The position numbers and the translations under genes were made by a program. A DNA stretch of 64,000 bases from assembly GCA_014218235.1 (NCBI GenBank), contig CM024759.1, forward strand, positions 8,758,712 through 8,822,711, written 5' to 3'. Below, piece after piece: positions 1-9,716 of the stretch. The stretch comes from Colocasia esculenta (lineage: Eukaryota > Streptophyta > Magnoliopsida > Alismatales > Araceae). The first letter of the stretch is position 1. Every line of letters starts with the position of its first letter. The notes under the pieces were generated by a model. That model made no database searches and was not told the origin of the DNA. It was given only the letters and a program-made list of their open reading frames with translations.

Positions 1-119
1 ATAGAATTATCATAACGATTTCCTTTCTGGCTGAAAAATCACGTTGTTTCAAACAAATCGATGCCGTAACGATTCTATAAGTGATCGCAACGATTTCCTT
101 ACAAGACTAAAAGGTCATG

Positions 120-560
120 TTATTTCAAACAAGTCGATGTCACAACGACTTTATAAGTTATTGTAACGATTTCTTTAGAGCCCGTAACGACTTGCCTGTC
201 GCAACAACTTTATAAGTTACCGTAACGATTTCTTTAGAGCCCGTAACGACTTGCCTGTCGCAACGACTTTATAAGTTACCGTAACGATTTCTTTAGAGTC
301 CGTAACGACTTGCCTGTCGCAACGACTCTATAAGTTGTCGCAACGATTTCTTTAGAGCCCGTAACGACTTGCTCGTCACAACGACTCTATAAGTTACCGT
401 AACGATTTCTTTAGAGTCCGTAACGACTTGCCTGTCGCAACGACTCTATAAGTTGTCGCAACGACTTCTTTAAAACTCGCAACGACTTGCTTATTGTAAC
501 GACTTCATAAATTACCATAACGATTTCTTTAGAGTCATAACGACTTGATAAGTATTCATA
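120..560 (+). repeat. 59-60 bp tandem array in LTR U3
   Basis: A unit containing CGTAACGACTTGCCTGTCGC recurs at about 182, 241, 301, 360 and 419. Each unit carries about four CGNAACGA-type motifs in alternating contexts (CGTAACGA, CGCAACGA), roughly every 15 bp. The position upstream of a TATA-like box fits a retrotransposon enhancer, which is an inference. Confidence 0.85.
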
Positions 561-1479
561 ACGATTTCTTTAGAATTCACAACGACTTGCTTTGTATAAT
601 GATTTGTTAAGTATTTCACATCGATTTCTTCAGAAACACATCAATTTGCTTTGTGCAACGATTCATTAAGTGTTCATGATATATCTTCTGTCACATAACG
701 ATTTGCTATGACTCATAACGATTTCATAAGTCATATAGTCATCGATTTCATATCTTGATATCTTATTATCTTAAAAGCGTTGACTAGTCAAAGTCCACGT
801 AGACATCTCTCTGACGCTTTTGCATTTATGAGATCTGAACATATCTCTGCATGCATGCAGACCATATCATCCTTTATCGTGCCTACTCTGATAACGTCCT
901 TTAGACTTAAGCTATTTGGCATTACTATTTCCATGTCTATTGCTACTAACGTTGACTGACATCAGAGACAGCTTAGCTGTCTGCTATTTGAGTTTGACAT
1001 TTGTGCAGACCTCTGATCTAGCTTCATGGTACAACGTTAAACAAATAGAAGCCAACGGATATTTCTGAAAATCTATCTCTTTGCGTGCTCAAGTGATCAA
1101 AAGACTGTTGACTGGAAGCTTCCAAGACTCCAGTTGTCATTCAGTCTAACGACTACTCAAAAGAGAGACAACGGACACTTCAACGTCTACATTTCAAATT
1201 GAAGATATAAATTCAAGTCAGAAGAACAGAAGACAAATCACAATCGCACATTCAAGCATTCAAATTCTTCTGAAGAAAGTCCAGAGCCAAGAACCTTCAT
1301 TCCACTTAGCTTTTGCTCTTTTGCTCTCCACTAGTTTGTGAAAATCTTGAGAGAGCCTGTATAGTTCTGAGAGTGTGCCTTGTTTAAAATCTCTTTGCTC
1401 TCAGTTCTAGTTGCTTCAGATCCTTGCTTATCAAAAGCTTGATCTAGGGGCTTGAATTTCATTCACTCTCTTTGTGTTG

Positions 1480-1690
1480 TTCTCTTCGGTTGTGAAGGAA
1501 GACCTGGTGGTATCCAGGGTGTTGTTCCTTTCGGTTGTGAAGGAAGACCTGGTGTGGTATCCAGGGTGTTGTTCCCTTCGATTGTGAAGGAAGACCTGGT
1601 GGTATCTAGGGTGTTGTTCCCTTCGGTTGTGAAGGAAGACCTGGTGTGGTATCCAGGGTGTTGTTCCCTTCGGGTGTGAAGGAAGACCAG
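1480..1690 (+). repeat. About 48-bp tandem repeat in LTR R/U5
   Basis: Four to five copies of a unit containing GTTCCCTTCGGTTGTGAAGG followed by AAGACCTGGTG lie in tandem. The reverse complement of the same unit is present in the E1 LTR at about 7885-8010 in fewer, diverged copies, so copy number varies between LTRs of the family. Confidence 0.85.
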
Positions 1691-1972
1691 CTGAGCTGGG
1701 TGTTGTAGCGTCCTTAGGGGGACTGTACCCTAGTTAGTGAAATCCTGAGTTGTTGCTCAGGGACTGGACGTAGGACTCCTAAGGAAAGGAGGTCCGAACC
1801 AGGATAAACCTTGTGTTGTGTGATTGTCTTCTTTGTGTGTTTGTTATTTCAACTAACTGTCACTAACCTATTTCGAAGAATGTTTGTGTGAATGTTTTTA
1901 GTTACAGGTATCTTCTAGATTAATTTTTAAAGACCCATTCACCCCCCCTCTGGGCTCATCAACTGGGCAACA

Positions 1973-2375
1973 GTCCTACAATGCCAAGACCTTTAGCTGG
2001 CGTCCACGGTGTGAACCCCACTGTGCCCAGATGTCTTCACTCCAAACAACAAATGCAATAACTCATGATCTATTTTAATCTGGGTTCCCTTGACAGATGA
2101 AACCAGGGACCCGTCTGCTTCTGATCTTAAGCATACATAAAAAGCCTTCACGAGGTCTGGATAGCTTACCTCGAGAAGGTGGTGATTCCCATCCACTGCA
2201 TCCTGCTCATTACTGCCACTACACTGTGCATGCCGTTCTTTTCGAGATCAGCTACATCCACTGCCTTGTTCCCACAAACCTTGGTCTTCACAAACGTGAA
2301 CCTCTCCTGCTGCTCAGGAGTAAGGAACTCAGCGCCGTAGCCCCCAAGACTTCCGGAGATGACAGATGCGGCCAT
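1973..2375 (-). pseudogene. Env-like/accessory ORF of E1 (plant transposon protein-like domain), truncated
   Basis: The chosen start is the ATG at 2375 (protein beginning MAASVISGSLGGYGAEFL). The frame runs through motifs FVKTKVCGNKAVDVADLE, SYPDLVKAFYVCL and LHLLFGVKTSGHSGVHTVD. I recognise this style from the putative plant transposon protein domain found in accessory ORFs of plant retroelements; this is from memory, not a search. A one-base frameshift near 2000 interrupts it (the next residues, AKGLGIVG, are in another frame), and the E2 LTR cuts it off at 1973. Its location 3' of pol matches the env-like gene of Sireviruses. About 130 codons remain. Function unknown. Confidence 0.6.
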
Positions 2376-2747
2376 GGAATCAGGTGAACAGGGTTTCTGG
2401 AGGGTTGAGAAGGAAGAAGGAGTGAAAGCCCTCAAGAAATTTGTCGCGGGAAGGAGAGAAGAGCTTCAAACTTGCAGAGAGTCGATGTCCGAATCGTTAG
2501 GGCATTGGCTCAGGCAACCAGACGAAAGAGGGAAAAAGGTAGAAGATGGGAGATGAAGCGTTCCCACATCGATTTTTGTAATTAAATAAATGCTTTGTGG
2601 AAAGTGAGGCGCCAAAAGGCGGCAGAAAACGACAAAAGAGTTTGACTATTCAAACCGACTTTAATAAAAGAGCGGTCAAGAAAGATAATTTGAATTTCTT
2701 TTGCTTAATTCTGAAAATTTGTATGCCAGTTTTAAAAAGAAATCTTT
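2376..2747 (-). other. Spacer between E1 pol and the env-like ORF
   Basis: This stretch lies between the pol stop at 2748 and the accessory ORF start. It is AT-rich near pol, then pyrimidine-rich (minus strand) leading into the ORF. No coding similarity is recognised. It may hold the accessory ORF's promoter or splice acceptor. Confidence 0.5.
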
Positions 2748-4886
2748 TCACAAATTACACATGCCCAATTCCCTTCTAAGAGATGTGAATCTCTCTTCAT
2801 GTAAGGCTTTTGTGAAAATGTCTGCTAACTGACCGTTTGTATCAATAAAGGATATTTCAATATTACCATTTGCTACATGATCACGAATGAAATGATATCT
2901 AACCTCAATATGCTTGGTCCTTGAATGTTGGATTGGATTTTTGGTGAGATTGATAGCACTAGTGTTGTCACACAATAGTGGAATCGATTTGATATTTAAT
3001 CCAAAATCTTCAAGTTGTTGCTTTATCCATAGGAGTTGTGTACAATAACTTCCAGCAGCCACGTACTCAGCTTCAGCTGTAGACAGTGCCACTAAATTTT
3101 GTTTCTTTGATGACCAGGATATCAAACACCCTGCAAGAAATTGACAACAACCAATGGTGCTTTTTCTATCTACTTTGCATCCAGCATAGTCAGCATCAGA
3201 GTATCCTGCTAAATTAATTTCACAAGATTTTGGATACCACAAACCTAAATCATGAGTTCTAGATAAATATCTAAATATTCTTTTGACAGAGATTAAATGT
3301 GATTCTCTAGGATCTGCTTGATACCTAGCACACATGCATACACTAAATAGAATATCGGGTCTACTAGCTGTTAAATAAAGCAGTGAACCTATCATACCTC
3401 TGTAGACCTTTTGATCTACTTTCTTACCATCTTTGTCACTGTCCATCCTTGTTGATGTACTCATTGGTGTTGATAGTGGCTTGGCATTATCGAATCCAAA
3501 TTTCTTTAAGAGTTCTTTTGTGTACTTTGCTTGGCAGATGTGAATTCCTTCTTTTCCTTGCTTGATTTGTAGTCCAAGGAAATAATTGAGCTCTCCCATC
3601 ATGCTCATCTCAAATTCTCCCTGCATCAACTTTTCAAAATACTTGCAAAGGGATTCATCAGTAGATCCAAAGATAATATCATCTACATAAATCTGTATAA
3701 GTAGTATGCTTTTAACTTTTGATTTTACAAATATAGTGCTATCTACTTGACCTCTACTGAAACCATGGTTTAGAAGAAAAGAACTAAGCCTTTCATACCA
3801 GGCCCTAGGTGCTTGCTTTAATCCATATAAAGTTTTATGAAGTTTGAAAACATGATTAGGAAATTCTGTGTCATCAAAACCCGGGGGTTGTTCCACGTAA
3901 ACTTCCTCTTTTATAAAACCATTTAAGAATGCAGATTTGACATCCATTTGAAATAGTTTTAAGTCTAATGCTGATACATATGCAAGTAATATTCTAATAG
4001 CCTCAAGTCTAGCTACAAGTGCATAGGTTTTATCGAAATCTATGCCTTCCTCTTGGGAATAGCCTTGAGCTACCAGTCTGGCCTTATTTTTTAAGATCAC
4101 ACCAGCCTCATCCAATTTGTTTCTGAACACCCATTTGGTGCCAATAACTGGATGGTCTGATGGTCTAGGAACAAGTGACCATACTTGGTTTCTCTTGAAC
4201 TGATTTAGTTTATCTTGCATGGCCAAGATCCAAGATTCATCACCAAGAGCTTCATTGACTGTCCTCGGCTCTATTTGCGAAACAAATGCTAAATAATCAC
4301 AGGGTATCATGTTACCTCTTGTTCTTACCCCAACAGATGGATCACCAATAATATTCTCAAGTGGGTGATCTTTCTTGTATCTCCACTCCTTTGGAAGATT
4401 TTCATGTGTAATTTCCTTTTGTTGCATGTCTTCTAGAGGTGGATCATCCTTGTCCTCAATTGATGTATTCTTTAGTTTCTTGGACAGTTCATCTGCATCA
4501 TCATTATCACTATCTTCTTCCTTTCTCGAAGAAGGGTTAATTTCATCAAAAATAATATGTACAGACTGTTCAATTAATAAAGTGCATTTATTAAATACTC
4601 TATAGCCTTTGGGTTTAGAGGTGTACCCCATAAAGATGCCTTCATCTGATTTGGCATCCAACTTACCAATGTCCCTTTTTCCATTGTTGTGGATGAAGTA
4701 AGGACATCCAAATGTCCTGAAGTGGCTGATCTTTGGTTTCTTTCCTTTGAACAGTTCATATGCAGTCTTCTTTAGGATTGGCCTGATCATTACTCTGTTG
4801 ATAATGTAGCTTGCTGTGTTGACTGCTTCAGCCCAAAAATACCTTGGCAGATCATATTCCGATAGCATTGTTCTTGCCATATCCAA
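2748..4886 (-). CDS. E1 Copia pol: integrase C-terminus, reverse transcriptase, RNase H (712 codons open)
   Basis: The open frame starts in the distal integrase (FWAEAVNTASYIINRV, then KISHFRTFGCPYFI). RT follows (VNEALGDESWILAMQDKL, KWVFRNKLDEAG) with the catalytic motif IYVDDIIFGS near 3690. The Copia RNase H closes the frame: YSDADYAGCKVDRKSTIGCC, SWSSKKQNLVALSTAEAEYV, then the terminal block with QLADIFTKAL. It would copy element RNA to DNA in cytoplasmic particles. This is the best preserved part of E1; the first listed Met is only the start of the open stretch, since the real polyprotein begins in gag at 7535. Integrase upstream is broken, so the protein is probably not made whole. Confidence 0.9.
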   Translation of the reverse strand: MDMARTMLSEYDLPRYFWAEAVNTASYIINRVMIRPILKKTAYELFKGKKPKISHFRTFGCPYFIHNNGKRDIGKLDAKSDEGIFMGYTSKPKGYRVFNKCTLLIEQSVHIIFDEINPSSRKEEDSDNDDADELSKKLKNTSIEDKDDPPLEDMQQKEITHENLPKEWRYKKDHPLENIIGDPSVGVRTRGNMIPCDYLAFVSQIEPRTVNEALGDESWILAMQDKLNQFKRNQVWSLVPRPSDHPVIGTKWVFRNKLDEAGVILKNKARLVAQGYSQEEGIDFDKTYALVARLEAIRILLAYVSALDLKLFQMDVKSAFLNGFIKEEVYVEQPPGFDDTEFPNHVFKLHKTLYGLKQAPRAWYERLSSFLLNHGFSRGQVDSTIFVKSKVKSILLIQIYVDDIIFGSTDESLCKYFEKLMQGEFEMSMMGELNYFLGLQIKQGKEGIHICQAKYTKELLKKFGFDNAKPLSTPMSTSTRMDSDKDGKKVDQKVYRGMIGSLLYLTASRPDILFSVCMCARYQADPRESHLISVKRIFRYLSRTHDLGLWYPKSCEINLAGYSDADYAGCKVDRKSTIGCCQFLAGCLISWSSKKQNLVALSTAEAEYVAAGSYCTQLLWIKQQLEDFGLNIKSIPLLCDNTSAINLTKNPIQHSRTKHIEVRYHFIRDHVANGNIEISFIDTNGQLADIFTKALHEERFTSLRRELGMCNL

Positions 4887-5573
4887 TAGAGTTCTATTCT
4901 TTCTCTCAACAATTCAATTTTGCTGTGGTGTCCTTGGTGCTGAGAAATTATGCTCAATCCCCTGATCATCACAGAACTTAGAAATTTTTCATTCTAAAAT
5001 TCACCACCATGATCTGATCGGATAGAAACAACGCTGAACTTCTGATCCTTCTGGACTTTCTTGCTGAAACTGACAAAGTTTTCAAATGTGTCATTTTTAT
5101 GCTATAGGAATGATACACATGTGAATCTTAAGTAATCATCGACTATGACAAATCTAAAGTTCTTTCCTCCAAGACTGGTAGTCCTCATTGGCCCAAATAG
5201 ATCCATATGAAGGAGCTCTAAGGTTTTGAGGTGGTTACCACCGTTTTTGACTTGAAGGAGCTCTTGGTGTGCTTTCCCTTAGCACAAGATCTATAGACAC
5301 CTTCCATTTTGCACTGACCTTTGGAAGACCTTCCACAAGATTTTTCTTTAGCAATTTTCTCATGCCATCTATGCTGCAATGTCCTAGTCTTCTGTGCCAT
5401 AATTCAGTAGATTTATCCTTATTTGCCGCCAGACAGACATTTTGATTTTTGAGTTCCTCAAGATAGAGCACATATAAGTTCTTTTCTCTATTTGCTTCAA
5501 AGATAACTGCTCCATCCTTCAATATGTTGTATTTTGATTCTTGAAACTGGATCTGATGGCCTCTGTCACACAG
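4887..5573 (-). pseudogene. E1 GAG-pre-integrase and integrase core, frameshifted
   Basis: The minus strand encodes ELWHRRLGHCSIDGMRKLL (GAG-pre-integrase HHCC region) near 5390, then, in a different frame, SCAKGKHTKSSFKSK and a LHMDLFGP-type first catalytic aspartate near 5210, then an SDHGGEF-type second aspartate near 5010. At least two frame changes and several stops separate these pieces. The integrase cannot be produced intact. It joins protease upstream (5574) and RT downstream (4886). Confidence 0.82.
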
Positions 5574-6797
5574 CTAGCTGATGCTAATGAGATTATGCTT
5601 CAACCTTTTGACAAGCAACACATCTTCAATAACTATTTTTTCTTTATTGTTCACAGAGCCACTGCCTATCACTGTTCCCTTTCCATTATCACCATATGTG
5701 ACGGTTCCTTCTTCAGCTTGAAGATGAGTGAATAGCTTCTGATTTCCAGACATGTGCCTTGAGCACCCACTGTCCAAATACCATTTGGATCTTCGAGTGT
5801 TAACCTGAAATAAAACTTTTCCTTTTATTACCCATTTCTTATGTCTTGTTGGACACGTGGTTTTTATGTGACCTAACTTATTGCAATAACTACAGCAAGA
5901 TGTTTTAGTTACTTTTTCAATATATTTGAAATTTGCTTTATATGCTATGTCTTGTTCTGGTACAAATTTTGGAGTTAGGTATATTTTAGGATAGACTATA
6001 GTTTCTTCATTATCCGGAGGTGTATATCCTAATCCATGTTTGTTCTTACCTGATATTCTAGCACCTTTTAATATTAAGGAATTTTTTCCATTTGTGAATT
6101 TTTCTAATGTGCTACATAACTGTATATTTTCTTCTGTTAGAGTCTTAATTTCAGTTTTTAATTCATCTGAGCTTGCTTGTTTTTCAAGTTTATTAATTTG
6201 TTTATTCTTATCTTTTAGATCTTCGCATAATAATTTATTTCTTCTTCTAAGTTCAGTTATTTGTTTTTCTAGTTCTTCATTTTCTATTTTTAGATCTGAG
6301 TTAGTGTTTTCTAGACAGACAATATTTTTCTTATTTGCTTTTAACAGTTTAGTTACTTCTCTATATTTATCATATAGTTCATTGAATGCTTTCTCTAAAT
6401 TGTCTGAATCAGAATCATTGCATGAATCAAAGGAAGAGTCAGAGGTTACCTTATCTTCGGTATTTGCCATGAAAGCCAAATTGGCTTCTTCTTCATCGCT
6501 GCATGAACTCGACTTACTGTCTGAGTCGCTACTGTTCTCCCACGTAGTTGCCATTGCTTTCTTTTTGTATTTCCTGAATTTCTTGAAGTTTTCTCTCTTC
6601 TTGAATTCAGGCTTCTTGATTTTTGGACATTCAACTTTGATATGTCCTGGCTTTTTACACTCATAGCAAATGGGCTCTCCCTTCTTCTGATCCTTCCCAT
6701 CTAGTTTCTTGAAGTCTTTATTTCTCTTGAAATGTCTTCTTCCAGATTGGAACTTCTTCTTTTTGGCTAGAATGTGTTTCAATTTCCTTGATAGCAT
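5574..6797 (-). CDS. E1 Gag C-terminal half (two zinc knuckles, coiled coil) and protease, 407 codons open
   Basis: A CCHC knuckle CYECKKPGHIKVECP lies near residue 45 after a lysine-rich stretch. An acidic serine-rich region follows, then a long Glu/Lys/Leu coiled coil (about residues 130-235) and a second knuckle CSYCNKLGHIKTTCP near residue 305. The aspartic protease starts at WYLDSGCSRHMSGN (catalytic DSG) near residue 340 and ends in HNLISIS. Two knuckles with a coiled coil between them are typical of large Sirevirus Gags; D Gag in this window (59929-61330) has the same plan. The frame is open but lacks the N-terminal Gag domain, which is split off by breaks between 6798 and 7130. Confidence 0.85.
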   Translation of the reverse strand: MLSRKLKHILAKKKKFQSGRRHFKRNKDFKKLDGKDQKKGEPICYECKKPGHIKVECPKIKKPEFKKRENFKKFRKYKKKAMATTWENSSDSDSKSSSCSDEEEANLAFMANTEDKVTSDSSFDSCNDSDSDNLEKAFNELYDKYREVTKLLKANKKNIVCLENTNSDLKIENEELEKQITELRRRNKLLCEDLKDKNKQINKLEKQASSDELKTEIKTLTEENIQLCSTLEKFTNGKNSLILKGARISGKNKHGLGYTPPDNEETIVYPKIYLTPKFVPEQDIAYKANFKYIEKVTKTSCCSYCNKLGHIKTTCPTRHKKWVIKGKVLFQVNTRRSKWYLDSGCSRHMSGNQKLFTHLQAEEGTVTYGDNGKGTVIGSGSVNNKEKIVIEDVLLVKRLKHNLISIS

Positions 6798-7535
6798 AGC
6801 TTCTTCATCTTCATCACTGTCCTTATAGCTTTCACTGTTGTCGAGTGATTCTTCTGATGAATTCTCATCGGCCTTGAGCGCATTTGATCTGCTTCTTTCT
6901 GCTGGAGGATTCTCCTAATCTCTCCATGTTTATCTCATGAGCCATAAGGGACCCAATGAGCTTTTCTAAAGACATTCTCTTTAGATCATTAGCTTCCTCA
7001 ATGGCTGTTACCTTTGGGGTCCACGAGGATGGTAAAGATCTAAGAATCTTTCTGACCATATCTCCCATTTCATAGGTCTTTCCTAGTCCAGCTAACCCAT
7101 TTGTAATATCTGTAAATCTACTGAACATTTAGGTAATGGACTCACCTGATTGCATTTGAAATCTCTCGTAACTACAAGAATGTCTATTCTTGTTTCCTTC
7201 ACCTTGTCTGTGCCTTCATAGGTGATTCTGAGCTTTTCCCACATTTCCATTGCAGATTTGCAGGTTGAAACTCTGTTGAACTCCTTTTTACTAAGGGCAC
7301 AACACAGAATACTCTTTGCTTTACAGTTCTATGAGATTTTCTTCCTATCATCGTCTGTCCACTGAGCTTTCTCATTTGTGACCAGAAGATCGCCTTCTTC
7401 TACTATGGACCATATCTGATAATCGTGGCCTTGCAGAAAGTACTCCATTCTTGTTTTCCAGTATGTGTAATCCTCTCCATCGAATAATGGTGGTCGGTTG
7501 ACAGACTGACCTTCGTTGTGACCTTGGGCTGTCAT
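6798..7535 (-). pseudogene. E1 Gag N-terminal domain (UBN2-type), broken
   Basis: The start is the ATG at 7535. The protein begins with SVNRPPLFDGEDYTYWKTRM and FLQGHDYQIWSIVEEG, the conserved N-terminal block of plant Copia Gags. Later pieces (MFSRFTDITNGLAGLGKTY, LRSLPSSWTPKVTAIEEA, LIGSLMAHEINM) lie in a second frame at 6865-7128. Stops and frame changes near 7328, 7130 and 6860 break it. It is the capsid part of the E1 polyprotein. Confidence 0.82.
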
Positions 7536-7585
7536 GGATCTTTACTCTTCAGACTGTTGGATCCTTTCTTTGTCGAAGAGACTCT

Positions 7586-7598
7586 CTCTGATACCACT
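7586..7598 (-). promoter_or_regulatory. E1 primer-binding site (tRNA-Met)
   Basis: On the minus strand TGGTATCAGAG follows the LTR end CAACA by two bases. This is the usual initiator Met-tRNA complement of plant Copia elements. Confidence 0.9.
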
Positions 7599-9716
7599 TG
7601 TTGCCCAGTTGACAAGCCCAGAGGGGAGGGGGTGAATGGGTCTTTAAAAAATCTATCTAGGTGACACCTGTACGTAAAAATATACACAAAAACAATCTTC
7701 GATGTTGGTTAGTAACGGTTAGTATGAACAACAAACCCACAAAGAATCAATCACACAACGCAAGGAATTATCTTGGTTCGGACCTCCTTTCCTTAGGAGT
7801 CCTACGTCCAGTCCCTGAGCAACAACTCATGATTTCACTAACTAGGGTACAGTCCCCCTATGGACACTACAACACCCAGCTCAGCTAGTCTTCCTTCACA
7901 CCAGAAGGGAACAACCACACCCTGGATACCCCACCAGGTCTTCCTTCACAATCGAAGGGAAACAGCACCCTGGATCCCACCAGGTCTTCCTTTACACACG
8001 AAGGGAAACACCACAAAGAGAATAGAATGAATTCAAGCCCCTAGATCAAGCTTTTACAAGCCAAGATCTGAAGCAACAAGCACTGAGAGCAAAAGATCTA
8101 AACAAGACACACTCTCAGAACTACACGGGCTCTCAGAAATTCTATTACAGCACAGAGTGCGAAGAGCTAAAGATGATGATGAATGAGATTCTTGGCTCTA
8201 GACTTCTTGCAGAAGAATTTGAATGCTTGTATGCGAGATGCTTGTTCTCCACTCAGTAACTTCTCATTCTTCTCTTCTGTCTTGTATTTAAATCTCCAAT
8301 TTGAAATATTGTCGTTGGAGTATCCGTTGTCTCTTGTCCAAGTAAACGTTAGACTGAAGGAAACTTGGAAGCTTCTAGTCAACAGTCTTTTGGTCACTTG
8401 TGCACGCAAAGAGATGAGATCTTCTGAGATATCTTTGGCTTCTATTTTTGTCTACGTTGTAAAGTGGAACGATACCAGAGATCTGCACATTTATCAATCT
8501 CAAACAGTAGACAGCTAAGTTGTCTCTAATGTCAGTCAACGTTAGAAGAAATAGTCATGAAAATAGAAATGCCAAATAGCTGTATCTAAAAGATACACAC
8601 AGAGTAAGCACGATAATGGACGATAACGTCTGCATGCATGCAGAGATACATTCTGTCTTCATTAAATGAACAGATGTCAGAAGATATGCTTGACTTTGAC
8701 TTTTCAATGCTTTCAGAGACAAGATAAATATTAAGTTGATGTAAGACATAAAATCGATGACTATATGACTTATGAAATCGTTATGATCAAGTCACTTTAA
8801 CTGAGTCGTTATAAGAGGCAAATCGTTATGTTTAATGAAGAAATCGTTATGAATCACTTAACAAATCGTTGTAGAAAGCAAATCGTTGTGTTCAATGAAG
8901 AAATCATTATGAACACTTAACAAATCGTTGCAGAAAGCAAATCGTTGTGTTCAATGAAGAAATCATTATGAACACTTAACAAATCGTTATACAAAGCAAA
9001 TCGTTGTGTTCAATGAAGAAATCATTATGAACACTTAACAAATCGTTGCAGAAAGCAAATCGTTGTGTTCAATGAAGAAATCGTTATGAATCACTTAACA
9101 AATCAAATCGTTGGTTCAATGAAGAAATCGTTATGAACACTTAAGAAATCGTTGCAGAAAGCAAATCGTTGTGTTCAATGAAGAAATCGTTATGAACACT
9201 AACAAATCGTTACAGAAAGCAATCGTTGCGAACTCTAAAGAAATCGTTATGATAACTTAAGAAATCGTTACGACGAGCAAGTCGTTGCGAATTCTAAAGA
9301 AATCGTATGATGACTTAAGAAATCGTTACGGCGAGCAAGTCGTTGCGAATTCTAAAGAAATCGTTATGATAACTTAAGAAATCATTACGGCGAGCAAGTC
9401 GTTGCGAATTCTAAAGAAATCGTTATGATGACTTAAGAAATCGTTACGGCGAGCAAGTCGTTGCGAATTCTAAAGAAATCATTGCGATGACTTATAGAAT
9501 CGTTGCGATGACTTATAGAATCGTTGTGAGAGCGATTTGTTTGTAATCAAACAATTTCACAGTAAAGAAGTCGTTCAGACACTTAAGAAATCGTTATGAA
9601 TTCAAATCGTTATAGCACTAAAGGAAGTCGTTGTGACTTTCAACAGAAGTCGATGTGGACTTAGAGAAATATGATCTGACAAGATAAAAGCTTCAGAGAG
9701 GTAATGCTTACCAACA
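7599..9716 (-). repeat. E1 5' LTR (2118 bp)
   Basis: On the minus strand the LTR starts TGTTGGTAAGC at 9716 and ends GGGCAACA at 7599, with matching TGTTG/CAACA termini. A 59-bp tandem array occupies the U3 (about 8757-9660). A TATA-like stretch lies near 8290 (minus strand TTTAAATAC). The base sequence right of 9716 (TTGGT) would be half of the target duplication; the other half is outside the window. Confidence 0.9.
8757..9660 (-). repeat. 59-bp tandem array in E1 LTR U3
   Basis: Units with AATCGTTGTGTTCAATGAAG recur at about 8881, 8940, 8999 and onward. A second subtype with AAGTCGTTGCGAATTCTAAA occupies 9220-9480. The common core is TCGTT(A/G)(C/T), the complement of the CGNAACGA motif in the E2 LTR, but copy number is far larger here. 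Confidence 0.87.

Larger units (their letters stand above)
1..1972 (+). repeat. Sirevirus-like Ty1/copia LTR (element E2), plus orientation, 5' end cut by window
   Basis: The right boundary is the LTR 3' terminus CAACTGGGCAACA ending at 1972. The same terminus occurs in inverted orientation at 7599, where a tRNA-Met primer site follows it, so the polarity is certain. Shared blocks (the stretch around 1750-1800 is the reverse complement of 7775-7830) prove the same family. U3 holds a 59-60 bp tandem array (about 120-560), a TATA-like TATAAAT lies at 1205-1211, and a second array follows at 1480-1690. The partner LTR is 2118 bp, so only about 150 bp should be missing on the left. It is either a 3' LTR or a solo LTR. 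It directly abuts the interior of E1, with no primer-binding site after it. Confidence 0.88.
1973..9716 (-). mobile_element. Sirevirus-like Ty1/copia retrotransposon E1, 3' end replaced by E2 LTR
   Basis: On the minus strand the order is 5' LTR (9716-7599), Met-tRNA primer site, gag, protease, integrase, RT, RNase H, then an extra ORF. Integrase before RT is the Copia order; the extra ORF after pol and the long LTR fit the Sirevirus lineage. The element stops at 1973 inside the extra ORF, where the plus-oriented LTR E2 begins, so its own 3' LTR is not in the window. gag and integrase carry frameshifts and stops, while the RT/RNase H frame is open over 712 codons. Confidence 0.88.

Noticed and set aside
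120..560. Regular 60-bp repeats that could suggest a CRISPR array
   Set aside because: Repeats are contiguous without unique spacers, lie within an LTR of a plant genome and have no cas genes nearby.
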